Source: Burkholderiales bacterium (GTDB taxonomy: Bacteria > Pseudomonadota > Gammaproteobacteria > Burkholderiales > Burkholderiaceae_C). Taken from it: DNA of 12,070 nucleotides. Each line of letters begins with the position of its first letter. Within the stretch, counting starts at the first letter, position 1. Below are positions 1 to 6,586 of this stretch, piece by piece. Under the pieces are notes generated by a model. That model was not told the origin of the DNA. It was given only the letters and a program-made list of their open reading frames with translations, and ran no database searches. The stretch covers positions 1-12,070 of the forward strand of contig JANXMO010000016.1 of the NCBI GenBank assembly GCA_025354615.1, written 5' to 3'. A program made the position numbers and the translations under genes.

Positions 1-480
1 GTCAACTACGACCCCACCGCCGAGCAAATTGCTGAGATCACCATCATGGCCGCTGGCGAAATGTTGCGCTTTGGGTTGCACCCAAAAGCCGCACTGTTGT
101 CGCACAGCAATTTTGGGTCGAGCAATCATCCTTCAGCCGTCAAGATGCGCGATGCGCTTGCGCTGCTTCAACGCGACGCCCCCTGGTTGGAAGTCGATGG
201 TGAAATGCACGGTGATGCGGCATTGGATGCGACCTATCGCACCCAACTGATGCCGCAAACGACATTGACAGGGGAAGCCAATCTTCTGGTGCTGCCCAAT
301 ATCGATGCCGCCAATATCGCTTACAACTTGTTAAAAACCACGGCCGGTGGCGGGATTGCGATCGGCCCGGTGCTGCTGGGCGCTGCCAAACCGGTTCACA
401 TCCTGACGCCTTCGGCCACCGTGCGTCGCATTGTCAACATGACCGCTTTGACGGTGGCCGATGCCAACGCGGCACGTTAA
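1..480 (+). CDS. maeB: NADP-dependent malic enzyme, C-terminal part (partial at left edge)
   Basis: Only the last 159 residues are in the window; the frame is open from base 1 to the TAA at 478-480. Malic enzymes of the MaeB type oxidatively decarboxylate malate to pyruvate in the cytoplasm, producing NADPH, and carry a C-terminal domain related to phosphotransacetylase. The visible residues belong to that tail: AAGEMLRFGL, then SHSNFGSSNHPSA with KMRDAL, the GEMHGDAALD segment, ANLLVLPNIDAANIAYNLLK, and the closing VRRIVNMTALTVADA. These blocks are shared by phosphotransacetylases and MaeB tails. The ending VRRIVNMTAL and the context favour MaeB over a free Pta, but the malic catalytic domain is outside the window, so a stand-alone Pta cannot be fully excluded. 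The tail is thought to be regulatory (acetyl-CoA sensing) rather than catalytic in this family. Confidence 0.88.
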   Translation, partial: VNYDPTAEQIAEITIMAAGEMLRFGLHPKAALLSHSNFGSSNHPSAVKMRDALALLQRDAPWLEVDGEMHGDAALDATYRTQLMPQTTLTGEANLLVLPNIDAANIAYNLLKTTAGGGIAIGPVLLGAAKPVHILTPSATVRRIVNMTALTVADANAAR

Positions 481-505
481 ATAGCTGACAGACAGTAAGG
501 TCATC

Positions 506-533
506 TGCCTTTTTTAGGCACCTGAATCAGGTG
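506..533 (+). terminator. possible weak hairpin terminator after maeB
   Basis: Two small hairpins sit 26 bases past the malic enzyme stop. TGCCT (506-510) pairs with AGGCA (516-520) around a T5 loop, and CACCTG (519-524) pairs with CAGGTG (528-533) around AAT. They share bases 519-520, so only one can form at a time. Neither is followed by a clear T run, so termination here is an inference. Confidence 0.3.
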
Positions 534-559
534 GATTTGCCCCATTTCGAGGCGCCTAC

Positions 560-588
560 TTGAGGTTTTTCTCTCAATTCGGTAACAT
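560..588 (+). promoter_or_regulatory. candidate sigma70 promoter for the ribonuclease gene
   Basis: TTGAGG (560-565) and TAACAT (583-588) are 17 bases apart, each matching four of six consensus positions. They lie about 28 bases before the GTG start of the ribonuclease, in the only AT-richer part of the 135-base gap after maeB. Placement is by eye and unproven. Confidence 0.35.
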
Positions 589-615
589 TATGGTTTCCGA
601 ATTCAGGGATTTTCC

Positions 616-1026
616 GTGTTTTTCCCCGGCCGATATCCCGCTTTTTCATTAAGCCGCTGCGCCATCACAGCGCTTCTTGTGATAACCAGTTTTCTCTCTA
701 CTGGTATTGCTTCGAGCCGGCCTCTGCCGTTTGCAACTGCCACTGTTGGGCTGAGCAGTTTGCCATTTGAAGGGCAAGCCACTTACCGCTTGATTCAGCA
801 AGGTGGGCCATTCCCTTATTCCAAAGACGGAATTGTATTTGCCAATCGAGAGCGTTTGTTGCCGTCAGAAACCCGCGGTTTTTACAGGGAATACACCGTT
901 CGCACACCGGGTTCTGTCAATCGAGGAGGTCGCCGGATTGTTTGTGGTGGCCGCATTCCAACGAAACCTGAAACTTGTTATTACAGTCAGGATCACTATT
1001 CCAGCTTTCAAAAGATCGTCCACTAA
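616..1026 (+). CDS. secreted guanyl-specific ribonuclease, barnase/RNase Sa family
   Basis: A 136-residue protein with a GTG start. The first 35 or so residues form a signal-like segment (hydrophobic ITALLVITSFLSTG), and the rest matches microbial RNases of the Sa/T1/barnase group: GGPFPYSKDGIVFANRE, LLP, REYTV, TPG, RGGRRIV and DHYSSFQKI. The four catalytic positions of RNase Sa (E54, R65, R69, H85) correspond by spacing to E92, R103, R107 and H127, so the enzyme should be active. The known reaction is endonucleolytic cleavage of single-stranded RNA 3' of guanosine through a 2',3'-cyclic phosphate. Two mature cysteines, C110 and C121, could form a disulfide after export. The barstar homologue 118 bases downstream is the expected inhibitor protecting the producer. 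An AGGGA at 605-609 is a weak ribosome site. Family assignment is strong; the exact start and export route are inferred. Confidence 0.9.
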   Translation: MFFPGRYPAFSLSRCAITALLVITSFLSTGIASSRPLPFATATVGLSSLPFEGQATYRLIQQGGPFPYSKDGIVFANRERLLPSETRGFYREYTVRTPGSVNRGGRRIVCGGRIPTKPETCYYSQDHYSSFQKIVH

Positions 1027-1130
1027 AAAGCTTTTTTGATAAAGCCGAAGCTCACTACCGTTTTCCATTTGCAACGCCAGCCGAGACCATAAAAACATCA
1101 TGGGTGATCGATTTCAATTTACCGACCCGA

Positions 1131-1135
1131 GGAGG
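1131..1135 (+). promoter_or_regulatory. ribosome binding site deciding the barstar start
   Basis: GGAGG lies nine bases before the ATG at 1145. The frame is open further upstream to an ATG at 1100, but that codon has no Shine-Dalgarno match, and using it would place a rare AGG-AGG codon pair exactly on this site. I therefore prefer 1145, although a start at 1100 (15 more residues) remains possible. Confidence 0.6.
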
Positions 1136-1144
1136 AACGAGACC

Positions 1145-1540
1145 ATGCTTTTGCAGACCGTCCGTCCCAATATTGTTCAATCCATCCGTGCATACCGGGT
1201 TGAAGACCTGGCCCAGGCAGCCGTTGGTGCAGATCAGCATTTTTTATATGCCAATCTAATCAACGCCCAATCCAAACAAGAAGTGCTTGACACGATTGCC
1301 GAGGCCTTTTTGTTTCCTGCCCATTTTGGCAAAAACATGGATGCGCTGTTCGATTGCATGACCGACTTGGTGCACAAAGCAGGCGTGCAGCCAGGCTTTG
1401 TCTTGGTGCTGGAACAGTTGCCCGACAACGCGCGTTTTGACCGCGAAGCGCGTGAGCAGTTACTGGAAGTGTTTCGCGATGCCGCCGATTTTTGGGCTGA
1501 ACGAAAAATTCCGTTCAGGTGCTTCTATTCTTTTCAGTAG
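1145..1540 (+). CDS. barstar-family ribonuclease inhibitor
   Basis: A 131-residue cytoplasmic protein of the barstar fold, which binds and blocks barnase-type ribonucleases by inserting acidic residues in the active site. The core FPAHFGKNMDALFDCMTDL aligns with the barstar segment LPEYYGENLDALWDALTGW, so D66 and D70 correspond to barstar D35 and D39, the main contacts with the RNase. The C-terminal half has FVLVLEQL, EVFRDAADFWAERKIPFRCFY, also typical. It is longer at the N-terminus than Bacillus barstar (about 90 residues), as is common in proteobacterial members. It follows the ribonuclease gene on the same strand with a 118-base gap and its own good ribosome site, so the two are probably co-transcribed or independently translated as toxin and immunity protein. 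No signal peptide is seen, as expected for a cytoplasmic inhibitor. Confidence 0.9.
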   Translation: MLLQTVRPNIVQSIRAYRVEDLAQAAVGADQHFLYANLINAQSKQEVLDTIAEAFLFPAHFGKNMDALFDCMTDLVHKAGVQPGFVLVLEQLPDNARFDREAREQLLEVFRDAADFWAERKIPFRCFYSFQ

Positions 1541-1573
1541 CCCGCTCCCAGGAACAAGGGTCATGGGAGCGGG
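1541..1573 (+). terminator. perfect 10-bp inverted repeat after barstar
   Basis: CCCGCTCCCA (1541-1550) and TGGGAGCGGG (1564-1573) are exact inverted repeats separated by 13 bases, starting at the base after the barstar TAG. The GC-rich stem suits a terminator or a mRNA-stabilising hairpin, but no T run follows, so it is not a canonical intrinsic terminator. Confidence 0.45.
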
Positions 1574-1740
1574 CGACGGAGATGGCCCAAAGCATTCCAA
1601 ACAAGCCTGCCAAAGCGGCTGCGAAAACAGCGTCAAACGCTAGTTTTGGAATGAACATGCCGCTGATGAGCAGTGCATTTGATACTGCGATGTGGGTGAA
1701 CGCTGCTTGATTGACGCTGTAAAACCGTAGCAGTCAATGC

Positions 1741-1769
1741 AAAAAGCCCGTTTAAAAACGGGCTTTTTT
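1741..1769. terminator. bidirectional rho-independent terminator between barstar and rsmA
   Basis: AAAAAGCCCGTTT (1741-1753) pairs perfectly with AAACGGGCTTTTT (1756-1768), giving a GC core flanked by A and T runs on both sides. It lies 28 bases past the rsmA stop on the minus strand and also closes plus-strand transcription from the RNase/barstar side, which fits two converging units. Confidence 0.88.
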
Positions 1770-1796
1770 GTGTGCGTTTTCCAAGTTGGACGGTCT

Positions 1797-2585
1797 TCAA
1801 GTTGGTGCAACAACGCTGCGAGCCAAACCAACGTATTCAGCCACCGGCACTTCCTCCGCTCGCCGCTGAAGGTCGAAATTACCACTGAAGTAGCGGCTTT
1901 CCAGCCAGCGGCCCAGGGTGGCCCGCAACATTTTGCGCCGTTGAGAAAACGCCACGCTGACGAGTTCGGCCAACAAAGCGGCATCTACCGGCAAAACAGC
2001 CGCTTCTTCCAAGGCCAGCGGTTGTAGCCGCACCACCGATGAATCAACGCGGGGCGGCGGCTCGAAAGCGTCAGGTGGCACATTCAGAACGCGTTCGATC
2101 GTGCAACGCCACTGCAACATGACGGACAAGCGGCCATAGGCCTTGCTGCCAGGCGCCGCGGCCATGCGGTCGACAACTTCCTTTTGCAGCATGAAGTGCT
2201 GGTCAGCCACATACGTCTGGGCCGCCAGCAAATGGAAAAGAATGGGCGTGGAGATGTTGTAAGGCAGGTTGCCGACGAAACGCAATTTTCGTCCTGCCAA
2301 CGATGGACGCACTGCCAACGCCGCAATGTCAACAGCCAGAACATCTGCTTCAACCACGTCAAGGCCGGCCCGGTGGGTCAGGCGGGCAGCCAAATCACGG
2401 TCCAGTTCAATCACGGTCAGCTGGCCACAGCGGGCGAGCAACGGGAAGGTCAAAGCGCCCAGGCCAGGGCCGATTTCGACAAGAGCATCGCCGGGCTGCG
2501 GATTGATCGCATCAACGATGGAGTCAATCACGAACCGGTCGGTCAAAAAATGCTGACCAAACCGCTTACGCGCCCGGTGATTCAC
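1797..2585 (-). CDS. rsmA: 16S rRNA (adenine1518-N6/adenine1519-N6)-dimethyltransferase
   Basis: A 262-residue RsmA/KsgA, the usual length. It dimethylates two adjacent adenines in the 3' hairpin of 16S rRNA using S-adenosylmethionine during 30S maturation. Visible motifs are the N-terminal RKRFGQHFL, the SAM-binding [10 protein letters not shown] (37-46), the acidic ELDRD (60-64), EADVL (79-83), the catalytic NLPYNIS (106-112), and [14 protein letters not shown] (174-187). The start is GTG, giving [14 protein letters not shown]; a weak GAGAGGCGGG lies upstream. It is the last gene of the lptD-surA-rsmA unit, 48 bases after surA, and ends just before a strong terminator. In many proteobacteria pdxA sits between surA and rsmA; here there is no room for it. 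Confidence 0.97.
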   Translation of the reverse strand: MNHRARKRFGQHFLTDRFVIDSIVDAINPQPGDALVEIGPGLGALTFPLLARCGQLTVIELDRDLAARLTHRAGLDVVEADVLAVDIAALAVRPSLAGRKLRFVGNLPYNISTPILFHLLAAQTYVADQHFMLQKEVVDRMAAAPGSKAYGRLSVMLQWRCTIERVLNVPPDAFEPPPRVDSSVVRLQPLALEEAAVLPVDAALLAELVSVAFSQRRKMLRATLGRWLESRYFSGNFDLQRRAEEVPVAEYVGLARSVVAPT

Positions 2586-2633
2586 AAGCGGCCCGCCTCT
2601 CGCAGGCTCTCGGCGTCCGTCAAAAACACAAAT

Positions 2634-4052
2634 TCATTGCGGCGCTTCCCGCATTTCCACATAGGCGCGGGCGCGCAATTCGCGGCTCCACTCCGTATAG
2701 GCTTCTTCGTATTTTTGTTCGCGCAGCACATTGCGGGCTTGCTCACGCTGCTGTTTTGCATCGAGTGTGATGGTGCGCCGTTCCAGGACCTGAATCAGAT
2801 GCACGCCAAAACGTGACACCAGCGGCTCGGAAAGACCGCCATTCGGCAGCGCTGCCATCGTGGCCTCGAATTCCGGAACGAACATGCCGGGCGCGGCCCA
2901 TCCCAAATCACCACCTTGCGCAGCACTGGCGTCTTCGGAATGCTGGCGGGCCAGCTGATCAAAGCGTTTGGTACCGGCCAAAATTTGCTGTTTGAATTCG
3001 GCAAGCCGGCGCTGTGCCGCGTCTTGCGACAGCTGAGCCGAAAGACGCAGCAAAATGTGGCGCGCATGCGTTTGCGTCACCATCGAAGCGCTCGTGTCCA
3101 GCCGATCGATCAGCTTCAGAATGTGAAAGCCGGCGCCTGTACGCAACAAACTCGGCGCGGCTTGCCCTGGTTGAAGATTGCGAACCTGTTCGACAAACAC
3201 ATCTGGCAGCTTGTCAGCCGCGCGCAGACCGATCTCCCCGCCTTGCAGCTTGTTGCTGTCTTCGGAAACTTCACGGGCAACGGTCGCAAAGTCGTCACCA
3301 GCCTTGATACGGGCAAGCGCCGTTTCCGCGCGGGCTTGCTGCTGGGCCACCGTCGCAGCGCTAGCGCCTTCTGACACCGGCACCAGCACCTGCGCGATGT
3401 TGTACTGAGCACCACTGCCAGCACTGTTTTTCTCGCGCTGCTGGCGTTCAAGCCAGGCGTCGATTTCACTGTCGTTGATGCGGATGCGGGACTGCACTTC
3501 GCGCTCACGCACGCGCTCAATGAGGATTTGATCGCGCAAATTGGTGCGGAAGCGGCCGTAATCGATGTTGTCCGTGCGCAGGCGGTCACGCAACTGCGCT
3601 GATGTGAGCTGGTTTTGTGTGGCCACGTTGGCAACCGCTCGGTCGATCTCGGCTTCGTCAACACGCTGGCCGCTATCACGGGCGAAGGTGATTTGCACGC
3701 GCTCGTCAATCAGTGTATCCAGGACCTGCCGCCGCAGCTCATCGGCCGGTGGCAACGGGGTGTTGCTGCGCGCTGCGTTTTCACGCACCCGCGTAAGGCG
3801 TTGTTCGAGTTCGCCTGCCGTCACCAGCTCCTGGTTGACCACTGCAATGATGTAGTCGCCCGACGGGCGTGCCGCCGCCGCTCGTGCCGCTGCTGTCTGT
3901 GCAAAAGCCGGCGGCAAGAACACGGGGGACGACGACAACCCCATCGCCAGCCAGCAGGCGGCGGCGGCCCATGAAGCCCGTGGTGCAGGCGTAGCTCGCC
4001 GCCGGCAGAAAGGTCGACGCACCTGGCGCGGCAAAAAAATCGAATCGGTCAT
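2634..4052 (-). CDS. surA: periplasmic chaperone and peptidyl-prolyl isomerase SurA
   Basis: A 472-residue SurA. It escorts unfolded outer-membrane proteins, notably LptD, across the periplasm to the BAM complex. A long basic n-region precedes a hydrophobic stretch ending FLPPAFA, with probable cleavage near residue 51. Next come the SurA N-terminal chaperone domain (about 65-205), a first parvulin domain (about 215-317, AQYNIAQVLVPVSEG to GAGFHILKLIDR), a second parvulin domain (about 327-427, THARHILLRLS, SEDASAAQGGDLGW, FGVHLIQVLERR), and a C-terminal helix. The ATG overlaps the lptD TGA as ATGA, a sign of translational coupling; an internal start at M37 would leave a poorer signal peptide. 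The E. coli protein has 428 residues; the excess here is in the long N-terminus and linkers. Confidence 0.96.
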   Translation of the reverse strand: MTDSIFLPRQVRRPFCRRRATPAPRASWAAAACWLAMGLSSSPVFLPPAFAQTAAARAAAARPSGDYIIAVVNQELVTAGELEQRLTRVRENAARSNTPLPPADELRRQVLDTLIDERVQITFARDSGQRVDEAEIDRAVANVATQNQLTSAQLRDRLRTDNIDYGRFRTNLRDQILIERVREREVQSRIRINDSEIDAWLERQQREKNSAGSGAQYNIAQVLVPVSEGASAATVAQQQARAETALARIKAGDDFATVAREVSEDSNKLQGGEIGLRAADKLPDVFVEQVRNLQPGQAAPSLLRTGAGFHILKLIDRLDTSASMVTQTHARHILLRLSAQLSQDAAQRRLAEFKQQILAGTKRFDQLARQHSEDASAAQGGDLGWAAPGMFVPEFEATMAALPNGGLSEPLVSRFGVHLIQVLERRTITLDAKQQREQARNVLREQKYEEAYTEWSRELRARAYVEMREAPQ

Positions 4053-6394
4053 GGCGTCGTGGTGAGCGCAGGGGAAGCAGCTTCGCGCAACAGGCGGTAG
4101 CCGGAGATATTGTCCTTCAAGACCTGCAAGGGGTTGGACCCAAGGCGCGAGAGACCGACCAACTCAAGTTGAAACAGCAGCCGGGTGGTAGCTTCACTGC
4201 GGCCGGTGGACAGGCGCTCAGCCACAATACGGCCAATCCAGCAGCCAGCGTCGTATTCAAGACCAAATAGCGAATCATTGACGCGCGTGTCACGCAGACT
4301 GTAATTTATCCGGCCCACACCGTACCAAGTGCCATGGCATTCACCCCTTGGCGCAGCCGCCGGCGCGTTCAAGATCGGCAAGGGGCCGGCAATCGGCCAC
4401 TGCCAACCCAATTCCAACTGCTCGCTCAGCCCCCGTGCCAGCCGGTATGCCGCACTGACCGTGCGATAAGGCCCTGGTGAATACCGCGTGCTGACCACCG
4501 AGCGCACGATACGGCTGCTGTCAGGGTTGTACTGCACGGCGGCGTCCAAGGTCCAGCGGGGCACCAGGGTGGAAGAACCCAGTAGCAATACATCTGAAAA
4601 ACGCTGTTTCAGCGGCTGGCCGTCGGGTGTGATCAGCTGGTCACGCAGCAAGTAGCGTTGGGCCATGCCCAGGCGCAACGTTTCCGCGCCGCTGATGGGG
4701 TCCAGCAGCCGCGTGACAGCGCCCATCGTCACCTGATGTGCATCTTGCACGCGATCGATGCCGGAAAAAGCGTTTTCCGAAAAAAGCGATTCAAAGTTAA
4801 ATTCTTTGGTTGCCGAGTCAAAATTCAATGTCGCCGGCTGGGCATGGAAAGGGGTGTTGACGTACAGAATCCGCGGCTCAAGTGTCTGGCGCATCGCGCG
4901 GCCGAACCAACTTGTCTCGCGCTCCAACACCCAGGCGCTGTCAACGCTCAACGTGGGCACCAGCCGTGCAAAGTGCCGCCGGCCGTCTGGTAACGGCGCA
5001 TCCAATGCATAGGAAGCCGCATTGAAAGTCAGCTGCGGCGTTAAACGCCATCCAGGGCGGCTCCACGGGCGGCTGAGGCTTGCCACCATATGTTGGCGGC
5101 TGGCCGTCAGGCGCGGCGAACCGTCCGCCAGCAGCGGCGTCCCAGCCGGATTGGTAAAGCGATTGAACTCAATTTCCGCCGCCGCTTCGAAGCCGGCGCC
5201 TAGCGGTTGCGAGGTGCGCGCGCCGATTTGCGGCATGCGTTCATAAGGTGTGTCAATGACGCTGTCTGTGTTTTGCAGCACCTGCCAACGCAGTGCGCGG
5301 GCGTAACCGGTCCACTCGCCCAATGGGCGGCTGGTTTGAACATCGCTCAACAACAGCCGCGGCGTCAGTGTCGGCAAGTCACGCGGGAAATCTTTCCAAT
5401 AGGCGTTGTCCGATACTTTCAAGACGCGGGCGGCAACGGTGGTCTCATGCGGCAGTTCTGCGTCATGCTGCATGACCAGCGCATAACGGCTGCGCCCGAG
5501 TGTGCGGTCATTCGGCAAGGCATCGAGCCGCATTGCGCCGCTGAAAAGCGGTTCAAGATAGCGGAACTCTGCGTTGGCGCCAGCGCCGCGCCGTGCGCTG
5601 AACGTGGGCGTGAACGTGGCGTCGCGGTTCGCCGCCATGTTCCAGTACCAGGGCACCGCCATTTGGAAACCACTGCGGCTGTCAACCCCTATCAATGGCG
5701 GCAGCCAGCCTGATTTTCGCTCTTCGGTCAGCGGAAAACTCAAATGCGGCGCGGCCAATATGGGAACGCCGAGAAAGCGCAGCACCGCGCCTTCTGCCAC
5801 GCCTTCGTTGTCATCAAGGTTAAGTCGCACTTGCTGGGCACTGAGCAGCCAGGCCGGGCCGCCACTGCCATCAGACGGGCAACTGCTGTAGGTGGCGGCA
5901 GTGGCCAGCGCGCGCTGCTCACCCAGAAAATCAATGCGCTGCGCATGGCCGCCAGCGCGCATGCGGCCGAAGTAATAAGTGGGTTCGAGAAAATAGCCTT
6001 CGAAGCGGTCCAATTTCAGGCGCAATTCAGGACCACTGTAACGATTGCCATCGTTGTCGATTTGCACTTGGCCGTGGGCGTGCGCTACACCCTCAACCAC
6101 ATCGTAGGCGACCTCATCCGCACGAATCGACAAGCTGCCACGGCGAAGTTCGACATCGCCCTGTGCCGAAATATCAAGGTCCGGCCGACCCTGTACTTCC
6201 TGGGCTTGAAGGACGAGCGGCCAGCGGCGCGCTTTGTCGGCCGCGCCAGCGGGCGTCAGCACTCGCGTCAGCCGCAAAGTGGGAGCGACGGCTGTCGAAG
6301 ATGCGCTGTCGCTGGTTTGGGCTTTCAACGAACCCGTCAACGCCGCCAACGCAGCGGCCCCTGCGACCCAATACCGAGCGTGCGCCACAGGCAT
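4049..6394 (-). CDS. lptD: LPS-assembly outer-membrane protein LptD
   Basis: LptD is the barrel that, with LptE, inserts lipopolysaccharide in the outer leaflet. I start at the ATG at 6394, giving 781 residues, close to the 784 of E. coli, and a clean signal peptide (GAAALAALTGSLKA, cleavage near 25). The frame is open to a TTG at 6490, but that adds a Pro/Arg-rich leader with no ribosome site. Residues about 60-150 form the LptA-like jellyroll (LQAQEVQGRPDLDISAQGDV, RADEVAYDV, GQVQIDNDGNRYSGPELRL); the rest is the LptD barrel (FPLTEERKSGWLPPLIG, EPRILYVNTPF, RFSDVLLLGSS). The mature protein has three cysteines, C172, C686 and C718. C172 matches E. coli C173 by position, and C718, in YDAGCW, probably matches C725. 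It heads the operon with surA (4-base overlap) and rsmA. Confidence 0.96.
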   Translation of the reverse strand: MPVAHARYWVAGAAALAALTGSLKAQTSDSASSTAVAPTLRLTRVLTPAGAADKARRWPLVLQAQEVQGRPDLDISAQGDVELRRGSLSIRADEVAYDVVEGVAHAHGQVQIDNDGNRYSGPELRLKLDRFEGYFLEPTYYFGRMRAGGHAQRIDFLGEQRALATAATYSSCPSDGSGGPAWLLSAQQVRLNLDDNEGVAEGAVLRFLGVPILAAPHLSFPLTEERKSGWLPPLIGVDSRSGFQMAVPWYWNMAANRDATFTPTFSARRGAGANAEFRYLEPLFSGAMRLDALPNDRTLGRSRYALVMQHDAELPHETTVAARVLKVSDNAYWKDFPRDLPTLTPRLLLSDVQTSRPLGEWTGYARALRWQVLQNTDSVIDTPYERMPQIGARTSQPLGAGFEAAAEIEFNRFTNPAGTPLLADGSPRLTASRQHMVASLSRPWSRPGWRLTPQLTFNAASYALDAPLPDGRRHFARLVPTLSVDSAWVLERETSWFGRAMRQTLEPRILYVNTPFHAQPATLNFDSATKEFNFESLFSENAFSGIDRVQDAHQVTMGAVTRLLDPISGAETLRLGMAQRYLLRDQLITPDGQPLKQRFSDVLLLGSSTLVPRWTLDAAVQYNPDSSRIVRSVVSTRYSPGPYRTVSAAYRLARGLSEQLELGWQWPIAGPLPILNAPAAAPRGECHGTWYGVGRINYSLRDTRVNDSLFGLEYDAGCWIGRIVAERLSTGRSEATTRLLFQLELVGLSRLGSNPLQVLKDNISGYRLLREAASPALTTTP

Positions 6395-6586
6395 TGCTCG
6401 CCGAGCAAAAACAGCGCGAAGGTGAAAAAGGCGAGGCAAGTGGGAAAGGGGGCAGTCCGGCCGGGCAAAAACAGTCGGATAGGCAGGCAAACGGACAAGT
6501 CAGCAAAAGCTGCTTTGTAGAATCGAGATTATCCATGAGGGCTTGCCTCGGGTTCGTTTACCGCCTTTTGCATTGCTGAGCGCTTT
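6395..6586. other. divergent intergenic region between lptD and the AmgK-like gene
   Basis: About 190 bases separate the preferred lptD start from the plus-strand kinase gene. Both promoters should lie here, but I find no convincing -35/-10 pair for either strand. The lptD frame stays open through 6490, so the left half could be coding if the TTG start were used. Confidence 0.4.

Noticed and set aside
1582..1710. 42-codon plus-strand frame after barstar
   Set aside because: Too short, no ribosome site, no recognisable features; a minus-strand frame over the same bases is at least as suggestive.
2184..2816. 210-codon plus-strand frame opposite rsmA and the end of surA
   Set aside because: Antisense to two conserved genes, spans their junction, and resembles no family.
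6395..6490. N-terminal extension of LptD from a TTG at 6490
   Set aside because: No ribosome site, rare start codon, and it would bury the signal peptide behind 32 Pro/Arg-rich residues; the ATG at 6394 gives the family's usual length.
5744..6520. 258-codon plus-strand open frame opposite lptD
   Set aside because: It lies antisense to the conserved N-terminal half of lptD, has no recognisable domains, and its composition follows from the codon bias of lptD.
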